DNA of 64,000 nucleotides from Casuarina equisetifolia. Lineage: Eukaryota > Streptophyta > Magnoliopsida > Fagales > Casuarinaceae. A model generated the notes under the pieces. It worked only from the letters and a program-made list of their open reading frames with translations, ran no database searches and had not been told where the DNA came from. Below are positions 37,611-56,437 of the stretch, one piece after another. Positions within the stretch are counted from its first letter, which is position 1, and each line of letters starts with the position of its first letter. The stretch lies in contig CM052360.1 of assembly GCA_028551475.1 (NCBI GenBank), positions 9,908,501 to 9,972,500 of the forward strand. The letters run 5' to 3'. The position numbers and the translations under genes were made by a program.

Positions 37611-38695
37611 GTTGATCTGTCCTTAAATTGATGATTTACGTCCTTCCACCAAACTACACAAAATACAATCAAGAAAAATGCAATAAGCAATATTGAAGGA
37701 ACAAATTAACGAACCGACACAGTTGAATCTAACACACGTGTTTTCTCAATAAGCTTTTGCTTATGAAAAAAGCATATGACGTCTGCGAGATGAAATCAAG
37801 TATTCTTGAGTTAAAGTTATTCTTCAATGATGTCTCTTGGTAGTACGAATACATAGATCAAATTCAAAATAGTTACATCATCCTCCATTTTAGTTTCTGT
37901 GCTTTCTAATGCTAAGAATTTCCCCACGAACCAAACGATTTAAAAAAAGCAAAAGTTTTTAACAAATACAACTCTCCCATACCACATTCTGCCGAATGAA
38001 TGAATAAAAATAAAACCGAACAGGAAAACCCTAAGTTGGACCCGAGCACCCGCAATGACAGTCAGGTGAAATCCAATCCACGAAATAATTCGAAATCCAA
38101 CCCCCTTTTTCCATGGGGAGAGATGGCTGAGTGGACTAAAGCGTAAGATTGCTAATCCGTTGTACGGGTTCTTCGTTCGTAAGGGAGATTCTCACTAATT
38201 CCGCTACCAATTATCAAATTCAAAGGGGAGAGAGAAGAAGCTTACACTTGTCAAAGCGACGGAAAGGGAAGTAGGGGAAGCGAGAAGCTGCTTAAGCGAG
38301 AACGGGGAGAGACGATCTTTACTGCTTCAACGTGGAGAACGGGGAGAAAGATCGGGACAGAAGGAACTCGTAAAAAGCAGTCGGTGGAGAGAAAGGCAAA
38401 TTAAAGTATATTCAAAATAAAAAAAAGATATTATTAGTTAATGAGTTAAATTAAAAGAAATGCTTGAGTCTCTAGATAACAGTCGTTCTAATTTACATTT
38501 ATTGAATTAGAGTTGTATCGTTAAATATAAAAGACTGAACAGATTTTTAGAGTGACGAAGGGATGGGTGCATGTTTTAGTACCCTATAATCATTTCTTTT
38601 TAGGCTTTTCTTTTTGGTTAGACCTACATATATATAGATATATGATGACAAGACTGTTAAATAAATCCTCTACCTCGCCTGTATATCCTAAAGTG
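37611..38695 (+). repeat. Long direct repeat, copy 1 (Kish leader/promoter)
   Basis: About 1.08 kb matching 48066-49155 in the same orientation. Shared text includes tttacgtccttccaccaaac, gaaggaacaaattaacgaac, gttgaatctaacacacgtgt, aaccctaagttggacccgag, the tRNA-like block, gcgagaagctgctt and a tail with tttctttttaggcttttc/tttttc and a TA-rich stretch. The match starts at the Kish ATG and is interrupted by small indels. Transcription of Kish runs leftwards out of this block, so it must contain the Kish leader and promoter. Confidence 0.85.
38117..38203 (+). pseudogene. Degraded plastid-type trnS-GCU, copy 1
   Basis: The 5' half (ggagagatggctgagtggac, the D-arm, and the anticodon stem with gattGCTaatc) closely matches the remembered plastid trnS-GCU. 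The variable arm and T-arm are decayed: gggttcgaatccc is replaced by unrelated text, so no T-loop or paired acceptor 3' half remains. It is probably nuclear-integrated plastid DNA and not a functional tRNA. Confidence 0.65.
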
Positions 38696-39605
38696 ATGAA
38701 CAAAATTTGATTGAATCTGACTGTAAATCGATATCTAATTCACACAGCATTAGAAGCCCTCAATTTTACAGGGGCTTGCGCTTCGACGTTTTCCTTCACT
38801 TCACAGTATATATAAACTCGTGTATTGGCCCTCCCATATATGCCTCGAAACTTCAGAATCTTAGGAAGCACGCAATCCCACGATAACAGAATAGCATTAA
38901 ATGTCAACATTTTAAACAACAGGAAGCAAGAAAAAACAGTAGGGCCTTAAACGACTTGCTGAATGCCGTATAACTCCCTTTCTTTTTCTCGATCTCCAGC
39001 CTTGTTTAGACCTGTTCAACCTTACAATTGTGTTTGCTACCTTATCTGAAACATAGGACCAGTTTGGCCCCTATTAACAAGAAGAGAACTTCCTCGAGCG
39101 GGATAGATCTCCAATCTGGGAGAATTGATGGAGCCTTCGCAGCTTCCAGCGGTTTTGTATACCAACAATGTGCCGACTTTGCACTCTGTCTCTCACAATT
39201 AAGATCGCCATCTTACCAGGCATACCAGCTGTCAGAAAAATCTCTCTTGACAGACACACTATGTAATAAGCTATTGTACCTTGAAGCTGTTTGCGAACTC
39301 TGGTGAGTTAGATCCTCAACCCTGCCTTCAAAAATAAAGGTCCACCCTGGTTGTGAACTGAGACTTGAAAGCAAGAAAAATTTCCCTCTCGACTGGGTCT
39401 TCACCTCTGTCATAACCCTCCATACTTTGAACGAGCTAGCAACTTAATTTGTTACAGGTATACTTGCATTCGCAAAAATCAAAATTGTTTTTCTATTCTT
39501 CAACTTCCAATGCACAGTCAGGAAGAATAATTTCTATCCTATGATAAGAACAGGTATCTTATGCCGCAGAAAGTATGTTGGACTATTTCACATGGTAGTT
39601 TCTGC
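38696..39605. other. PRP16 3' side and spacer
   Basis: It contains the probable PRP16 3' untranslated region (minus strand, from 39605 downwards). A TATA-like tatataaac at about 38809 has no recognised gene next to it. No coding sequence was identified. Confidence 0.4.
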
Positions 39606-48065
<8,460 letters not shown>

Positions 48066-49155
48066 GTTTGATCGTAAAAATTGATAATTTACGTCCTTCC
48101 ACCAAACTACACAAAAAATAAATAAATAAAGAAAAATGCGATAAGCAACGTTGAAGGAACAAATTAACGAACTGACATGGTTGAATCTAACACACGTGTT
48201 TCCTCAATAACCTTAAGCATCTAAAGTCTATGAGATTAAATCAAGTATCCTTGAATTCAAGTTATTCTCCAATGACATCTCTTGGTAGCACCTACACATA
48301 AATCAAATTTAAAATCCTTACATCATCCTCCATTTTAGTTTCTCAGCTTCCCAATACTAAGAATTTCCCCACGAACCAAGCGAACCGTAAAAGCAAAAGT
48401 TTTCAACATACACAACTTCCTATTCCACATTTTGTCATATGAATGAATAAAATACGACCAAACAGGGAAACCCTAAGTTGGACCCGAGCACACGCAATGA
48501 CAGTCAAGTGAAATCCAATCCACAGAATAATTCGAAATCCAATCCCCTTTTTCGAGGGGGGAGATAGCTGAGTGGACAAAAGCTTAGGATTGCTAATCCA
48601 TTGTACGGGGTCTTCGGTCGGAGAGGAGATTCTCACCAATTCAGTTACCAATTATCAAATTTAAAGGGGAGAGGTAAGCTTACCCTTGTCGAAGCGACGA
48701 AGAAAGGAAGGCGGGAAAGCGAGAAGCTGCTTCAACGAGAACGAGAAGAGAGAAGCTTACTGCTTCAGCAACGAGAACGGGAAGAGAAAGGAAGTAGGGG
48801 GAGAGAAAAAGGAAGTCGGAAAATGAAGTCGGTGGAGGGAAGGGAGGTCGGTAAAGGCAAATAAACTACATCCAAAATAAAAACATAGTCTTAGTTTACT
48901 GGAACTCGAGTACAGAAAAGGAAGAAAAAAAAAACGACTTAAATAAAAAAACGCTTTGGTCTTTAGATAATAATCGCTTTGATTTACACACATTTTTCAG
49001 TAATATAATCATAATTGAATAGATGCCGGTTTTTGTACGTTATAATAATTTCTTTTTAGGTTTTTCTTTTTGGTTAGACTTCATAAACATATATATATTT
49101 ATATGAGATGACAAGATTGTTTAGCAAATCATCTACGGTGCCCGTACATCCAAGG
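48066..49155 (+). repeat. Long direct repeat, copy 2 (PRP16 leader/promoter)
   Basis: It matches 37611-38695 in the same orientation, beginning at the PRP16 ATG: catgtttgatc here and catgttgatc in copy 1, then aaattgat(a/g)atttacgtcc. PRP16 is transcribed leftwards from it, so the block supplies the PRP16 leader and promoter. On the sense strand of both genes the 5' part is CT-rich, because the plus strand is GA-rich at about 48660-48850. Confidence 0.85.
48558..48645 (+). pseudogene. Degraded plastid-type trnS-GCU, copy 2
   Basis: Homologue of the 38117-38203 relic inside the second long repeat: gagatagctgagtggac, the tRNA core and gattGCTaatcc are retained and the 3' half is lost. It differs from copy 1 at several positions (atgg to atag, ctaa to caaa), so both decayed after the duplication. 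Confidence 0.6.
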
Positions 49156-50885
49156 TAGATGCCACCATGAAAGGCAAAATTCTAGAGCTTCGTAAACATG
49201 CCGTAGAATATACTGTAAAATTCTCGAGTAGTTGATAAAAACGTTGTACAAGATATTGCGCACGGAGATCCTTTGTGGAAATATATATTTTCTTGTATTG
49301 TGTTATGATCTTTGAATTGGGACTTGAATTGTGGTAGTCTTAGCTTAATGATGATTCAAATGAAATGACCCTTATTAGTCAACAATTCTAAGGTTTTTTA
49401 TCACAATGGTTTTGAATTATAATAATTCGTATCAAAGTTAGCCTCACTTCTAAAAAGGGTTATCCAAAGGTGCGGTAGAAAGTGAACAATCACATGTAGT
49501 GGAGCCACCATAGTTTGAGAGTATGGGTTGTTGGGTTATTTCATAGCCTTGTTGGAGTGAGCTTATATTAATGGGATTGATGACATACAATTGTTTTCGT
49601 ATAAATGTTTTGTAGTTTATTATAAGATATATTGGATACTTAATTGCTAAATATAAGATTAGCTAATGTGGATTAGTGTCTATTATATAAAACTATAAAG
49701 AATGAGATTATATGGACAACATATTCAATAAATAGTTAAATCTCTCGTTTAACTCTTAATATATACATTGATAACCATCTACATTATTGATAAGTTGAGA
49801 TGGGTTTACAATTTAAGTTAATACGAGGGGCTAAAATAGAGATACTAAATTTTGGCTCTCTCATACACATCACATACTTTTCACCTTTCTCTTAATAACA
49901 CATCCACACCACAAAAGAAATAACATAAGAGAGCAATTGAAAAACAATTTTGTGTATGTTCTTAGCTCTAACAACTTATGAGATTTTCAATAAATTAAGT
50001 TATCTCATCAAGTCAGTAATTCAAAAGAGAATAAAGGAGAAGATTCAAATTACGTTCAACTAGTATGTACTCAAAACAAGATACTATTCTTTCCTTATTT
50101 CAGTTACAAGTTTGTGTTCTACATGAGAAGTAAAGATCCATTTTTTGAGCTCATTTGAGCTCAAATCTTCCAACATGGGCTGCTAAGAATATCATTTTGG
50201 AAACACGGTGGTTGTGGTAATTGTAGGATTAAAACTTGCATGGTGGTGACCCTGAGCTTGTAGGGACATTAGTGATGGTATTCAAACAAAAGTGATTACC
50301 GATCATCTCTAGTGCTTTTGGCATAATGATCATAGCTTGCAACATATTGTTTCATTTTATTTTGTAACATTTATGTAGAACTGAGGCTTGCTGCCTTCGG
50401 TTTTGACATCTTCGTGTAGTTGTTGATTTGCGTTTGTAAGATCAAACAGCAGAACTCTTTTTGGGGACTCATCTACAATAACACAGCAGAAAAGAGCGAT
50501 TGCAAGCAGCAGGCGGAGATATGAAATTACAAAAAATATAACCTTGGATTTCCAATGAACTAATCTGGACATCACGTAGCTGCCCGAAAAAAGTAGTAGA
50601 ATGAAACAACAGAAAACATTATTAGCAGTACAAGCACCTGCCGAAGGGAAAGGAGTAACCTTGAATAATAAAAATAAAATAGAGCTACTTCCTCAATAAC
50701 ACAAATTTATAGCCAAATGGCGGACCAAAAGTTGCTCCTCTTTCAAAAAAAATTCCTGGTGGCCGAAGCAAAATTCTGAATCCTACCACAACCTTCACCA
50801 AAAAATCAGCAGGCGACAATGAAGCGCCCTGTCCATTTGCATCGGGGAGATTTCGGTAAGATGATGTATAAGCCCATCACTTTAT
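49156..50885. other. Intergenic region, AT-rich
   Basis: No recognised gene. A minus-strand frame at 50357-50575 has a hydrophobic stretch but no family signature. The segment 49560-50330 has the loose look of retroelement-derived sequence (gggattgatgacatacaa, short A/T blocks), without ends I can define. The 3' untranslated region of the receptor kinase lies at its right end. Confidence 0.4.
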
Positions 50886-53800
50886 TCACGTTCCCAGCCT
50901 TTCAAGATTTTCCGAGACATTTTTCATCCGAGGTCGAACCTCAGGATCTGCCTCGGTGCACGCAAGGGCCACATGAAACACAGCGATCACCTCCTTCCTG
51001 GCGTGCACTTCCTGCAGCAACACTGGGTCTACCATATCCGATAGCGGCTTTTCTTCTTCAAACCCCTTCCTCACCCACCTTACTAAATCCGGGACTTCCA
51101 GTGAAGTCGATGTGGTCGGAGAAAGCTCCGGGGACTTCCCGGTTAGCAATTCGAGCATTACAACCCCAAAAGAATAGACGTCCCATTTCTGGGTGGGTCT
51201 GTTGCCGGGTACCCGAGCCTCCGGAGCTTTGTAATTGTTAGCTCGCTCTGTTTGGACGGCCTTCATGTACGGTAGAGCTCCACCCATGAATCCACCCGAC
51301 GAGGAGGGGTCATTGCCCGTGATGCTGATCAACCGGTTAATGCCAAAGTCAGAAATGTAAGCTTGGAATTCATTGTCGACGAGGATGTTTGATGGTTTGA
51401 TGTCTCCGTGGACAAATTTTCTCGGACTGCACTCGTGGAGGTAGGCCAAGCCCCGGGCTGCTCCCTTTGCAATCTTCAGCCTGGTTGACCACGACAAGCT
51501 CGGAGAAGGCTGACTGCCTCTCCCTGCAAAACAAACACAGATAAATTTGAAAGTCTAATCGGAATTGACTTAATTCCGAGGAAACACGATAAAAAGAGAA
51601 AGAGGCCGTATGGTCCCCAATCTCTGGACAAAGCAAAGCCATTTATTTCCGCAACAAAAGTTCTTCTTTTTGTGACCTAAAAGGAGCCTTCAGGAAAATT
51701 CAAAAAAGACACTTTGATCAAGCTGTCGTGAATCCCAGACTAGAAATGTCAGAATATATCAAACCGGGTCAGGAATCCCAAAGTTGGGCTATGTCACAGC
51801 TAGCGTTGATTGAGCTTAATCAGTGCTTGAACCCTGAGGCTTTTATTATTCCGAACCACCATGCTTTGACTGCCAATCCGTCACCGGTCCCAACCATTCA
51901 TTTAACTATAGAGGGAAACTGTTGTACCTAACTACCAGCACAGTACTAGGAACTACCAAACAGTAAATCACATGATCAACGCTCGAATACACCAATACTT
52001 CTACTTACTACGCTACCGAAAGCACGAGTGTGCGGTTGTCGTGGAGTGGTGTGCACATCAGAAGATCATCAATGGCCCCGGAGGGCCGAGCAACACCGGG
52101 AAAAGGAAAAGTTGACGACAAGTGAGGTACCATCATTCGGGGTTCAATGTCATGAATGGTGGGCCGAGGCACCATGCGCGTCCCAAATCATCAGTGTTAA
52201 ATTACGTGGACCAATGATGAAGAAGATGGTTAGTGCCCAAGTGCACTTCCAAATCTAATATACCCAGGGCAAAACACACTCCAAGTATCCTCGTCGACAT
52301 ATTCTTGTCGGGCACAAAGTGTTCAGAAGACTAAATCTAAGTGACGAATTGATAAAAAAAACCATTTTCTGTTGATTTTTGTAGTCAAGCGTGGGTTCAC
52401 GTGGCCCGTGAAAGTCCAAGGCTGCCAAATCCGGGAACCACCGGCAGGGAAGGAGACAGAGAATGAAAAAAGTAGATAAATGTGCAAACATGGAGGTAGT
52501 GAGGCACTCACCGCGAAGAGCAGAAGTGAGGTTGCCATTGGAGATGAAATCGCTGATGAGGAGCTTCTCATCGGGAGCCCAGTAGTAAGCTCTCAACTTG
52601 ACGACGTTGGGGTGCTTGACCCTCCCGATGGCCTGTACCTCCGCCACAAACTCCTTGTACCTCTGCTGATCCCCTCCCTCCCCCAACCTCCTCACCGCCA
52701 CGGGCACCCCATTTCCGAGCACCACCTTGTACACTATCCCGAACCCACTCTTCCCCAACACGTATGCCGACGCCCTCAACAGCTCGTCTAGCTCGAAAGA
52801 GAATCCCTTATCGATCGCCACCAGCTCTCCCGTCCCTTCCCCTCTCTCTGTTTTTTCAGCTGGGTCCTCCAGCTCAGACTCCTCGCTTTTGCAGCCATTG
52901 GCACACGCATAACAAAGACAAAGATGGGTTTTCTGTGTTCCTCCGAGTTTGGTTTTCCGAGTACAGCTACAGCCGTTTGAGTCGTCTTTCTTTTTCCAGT
53001 AGAAGTAAACGATCACGAGCCCAACAAGTGCAACCCCAGCTGCGTCCGCTGCTGAGATCAATATAATCAAACCGGGGCTTAGACCTTTTCTTGTACCGCT
53101 CCCGACGTTTGGAGTCGAATTGGGACTCCCAGATGAGCCTTGCTCGGAATTCCGGCAAGTTTTTTGTAGGGGAAACCCACAGAGCAGAGGGTTGTTTAGA
53201 AACGCGGTGGGTCCCTGGTTCGCAAACGCCCCCGTTTGAGGTATCTCTCCGCTTAGGTTATTGTTTCGGAGATCGAAACTCACTGCCACCGGAAAGTTTC
53301 CAAGTGACTTCGGAAGTTTACCCGACAAATGGTTGAACGAGAGGTTGAGCGTGCCGGAGAGAGAGCCAAGCTCACTGATATCCTCTGGAATCGGTCCGCT
53401 AAGATTGTTCGCCGAGAGGTCCAGCTGGACAAGGTTTCCGAGTTCCGGCCAGACGCCTACCGGAATTTCGCCGGAAAATTTGTTTTTTGCGAGAATCAGC
53501 CGCTGCAACTGTTTGCACTTCTTCAAAGTTTCCGGGATCGGTCCGGAGAAGGAATTGTTCGAAAGATCGAGGTTTTGGAGCCTGGGAAGGTCGCAGATAG
53601 AGGGAGGGAGCGAACCGGAGAGGTTGTTCCCATAAAGGAACAGGCTGTGCAACGAGGTTGCATTGAAGAGCTGGGTAGGAATGGATCCGTAGAAGTTGTT
53701 GCTGTGCAGGTTAAGTCGCCGGAGATACACCAGAGTCCCGAGCTCCGACGGTATATATCCTCTGAGATTCCTCCCGGCGATAGCAATGCCGACGACCCGC

Positions 53801-54045
53801 GGGTCCGAGGACCCCGTGATGTTCATGCACGAAATGCCGCTCCAACCGCACGGCGTGGTGTCGTTCTCGTTCCAGTTGAAGAATGCAGACCCAACGTCCG
53901 ATGATTGATCCACGGCCGATTTCAGAGACAGCACGGACAGGCCGTCTGGGGTGAGCGAGTGAGTGAATTTTCTACATATCCCGAGAAAAACGACTCCATA
54001 GCAGAATACCAGGGCTGAGAAGGGAAGATTGTTCTTCTTCTTCAT
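50886..54045 (-). CDS. LRR receptor-like kinase, ZAR1/At1g67510-like
   Basis: A plasma-membrane receptor kinase of the LRR-III type. Two exons: 54045-52512 and 51523-50886 (723 aa). Signal peptide about residues 1-30. An N-cap with C-G-W-S-G-I-S-C. Leucine-rich repeats at about 85-275 (L-R-R-L-N-L-H-S-N-N-F, L-Q-N-L-D-L-S-N-N-S-F-S-G-P-I-P). Membrane span about 325-349. A Cys-rich juxtamembrane piece (C-L-C-Y-A-C-A-N-G-C). Kinase from about 418. The glycine loop reads G-K-S-G-F-G. The beta-3 lysine position is Arg452 (V-A-V-R-R-L), the catalytic loop is H-G-D and D-F-G is kept. The tail N-R-P-T-Q-K-W-D-V-Y-S-F-G-V and S-P-E-L-S-P-T-T-S-T-S is typical of the ZAR1 group. The missing lysine and HRD arginine suggest weak or absent catalysis. 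Confidence 0.93.
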
Positions 54046-56437
54046 TGCGGATCCCAATACTGTCACACTGACACAGAGAAACAGAGAGAGAAAGAGAAAA
54101 AGAGAGAGAGAGAAGGGTAAAGCAAGCGAGGATTACTGTGAACGGCTGGGTGGGGGATTGGTGTGGTTGGGGGTGGGAGGATGGTATTTATGAGAAAGAG
54201 ACTTAGGAAAGACGAGATATCGATTGAAGGGGGCCACGTCCCGCCAAGGAAAAGAGGGGACTAACGGAAGGAGAAGAGGGGAAGTAGAAGAAAAGCAATG
54301 GCTGTCGGGAGTGCTGCTTCCTGTTGTCTAGCTTCTTTGGTCGTATAATTGTCTTAGGCTCTATGATGTTGATGTAATTTGCACTTCGCTACGAAGTTCA
54401 GAGAATCGTTCCTGCCTCGCGGCAATCATCTTACCTGGATTCTGTTTCTGCACTTGTTTGCTCGTGTTTTTTGTCTTAAGTTGTGACGAGGATGTTATGT
54501 GTCTTACCCAGAGCTTTTCTGCAAATGGGACAAAAAAATTCTAATCGTTTTTGACTCCAGAGAATATGCTTGTTCCTTGTATGTTACTCTTACGTTACAT
54601 ACCCAGTTTTTTTTTCTAATCTTAACATGTTATATCTTTTTTTTTTTTTAACAAGTTGATTTATCTACCAAAATTGAGTGGCTGAAGTCGTTTTTGCAAG
54701 TCTCGTATGGATACGAGTAGGTATGGCCGTACTTGGCTGTAATGAAAAGCGACCGAGTCCCATAAAAAAGCCAATCATATCAAGCGAATAATCAACTTTA
54801 ATTGCGTTAGGTACCGAACTTGTCATTAAGTTAAAGAGTCATCCATTACTCAATTGAGAGATAAACCTATTATTGTTATTATTACTACCACAGCAACGAA
54901 TCAAAATAGTGGAAATCTAGTATCCACTAGCACTCTTTGGGCAAGCCCTGGTGAAACTTGTATACAAAACTGGTTCACGGGAGTGTTAGGTTTTAGGGTC
55001 TAAGCAGGGGGGGGGGGGAAGTACAGGATAACATTAAATACCATAGCTCTGTAAAAGCTATGGCTTATCTTGATTGGTCTTTTTTTGTTTCGGTGACTAA
55101 ACGAGGGTCTGGATGAAAGAGAGTCCAGGGAAATGCCTGCTTTGTGCAATCCCTTTCACGCAACTAAAACACTACGTTTCTATTTGAAAGGCGACTTGTT
55201 TTCTATGATTATCTCACAACTGATGTGAAGTAATTATTTAGATGTTGAGTGGAACTCTGCTTCACGATCACATTTCGAATTCAATCATGAAAACATGCTT
55301 AGAAGCTAACAAAGCGAGCAGAGAGAGAGAGAGACAGTGAGGGAACTTGTCCTTTCCAGCTTGTATTATTTTGGTTGTCCTCGTGTCTTGTTTCCGGTTA
55401 TGAATAGACTAACCAATTCTATTCTAGAAATGCACAAGACTAGCATGTGACGTAGGTGAATAGCATGTGATATATTTTGTCAAACTAGGAGGAGGGTGAC
55501 GTCTCTCGCGCACCATTTTATGTGCATTTTTTTATTCATCTTCGGGGCTGCTTGGCACCGTAGTTTGATTCTACTGTGATTAAAAAGCAGTTTCAAAACA
55601 GAGTAGGCAAATTGTATTCTAACACAAAACAAAATCAGTCCAGGTTTTATCCGCTTTCGTCGCAGATTTAGCTTGGAATAAAACTCAACCTGCTTTCCAA
55701 GTAGTTGAACATCCTTTTTTTATAGTTCACTTTCCATGAGAAAACAATATTAAACTGCTGCCAGTAATGATCACTTTATTTTTTCTTCCAACAAATCATA
55801 AAGGTTCTTTGGTAAAGACAGAAAAGAGTTGGAAAGAAGAAAGAAGAAAGAAGAAAGAAGAAGCCTTGCTTTGCAGTTAAGGGATCGAGCTGATGTGCAG
55901 GAATTGAATTCTAGCCCAAATATGAGCCTTTGGTAGTTCAACTTGATCATGAAAATGTGGTCCCCAGGAATACTTTCCTGTGATTGTTCACACTACACCT
56001 ACTGCCACTGTCCAGTGTCTCTTCTTCCCCTCTCCGTTTCAATCAGCTCAGCTTCTCAGTATATACCTTATTTCACCTCGCCACCATTTGCACTCTTAAA
56101 ACCTTTCTTATTTTGTATGTACTTGGTTCTATCTTGCCAATCCCAATATCTTTCCCTTTCTTCTTGGTGGCTTGAGCGTGTATGAAAGTCAACCCCACCA
56201 ACCCAAAACCACATGCCGCATCGATTAGCTGTGGCACAAGTCGTATCTCTAATTCCTATCGACTCCAGTAGCTGCATTAGTTTTTCTTATGTATGAAGTA
56301 ATTAGAATCATTCATTGGGAGGGAAAGATAAAACCCCATACAACAAAAGTCAAGAGTTTCGTTAAAAATTTTAAACATGGGCACCAACAAACTAAGCACA
56401 AGTCTATTCATGAATTGTTCCAAGTTCAACAAGAAAA
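54046..56437. other. Receptor kinase upstream region
   Basis: A GA-rich tract on the plus strand at about 54070-54118 (CT-rich in the RLK leader). Further right there are GA repeats at 55320-55335 and GAAA/AAGA repeats at about 55835-55862. No coding sequence was recognised. The 55943-56185 plus frame has no family signature. Confidence 0.45.
55318..55336. repeat. GA dinucleotide repeat
   Basis: About eight ga units between the receptor kinase and proteasome genes. A simple sequence repeat. Confidence 0.7.

Noticed and set aside
38117..38203. Functional nuclear tRNA-Ser
   Set aside because: The T-arm and 3' acceptor half are not preserved, so it was called a relic.
50357..50575. 72-codon minus-strand frame with a hydrophobic stretch
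   Set aside because: No signature or splice support; it probably lies in or beyond the receptor kinase 3' untranslated region.
53329..53904. 191-codon plus-strand open frame
   Set aside because: Antisense to the LRR domain of the receptor kinase; no independent domain or splice context.
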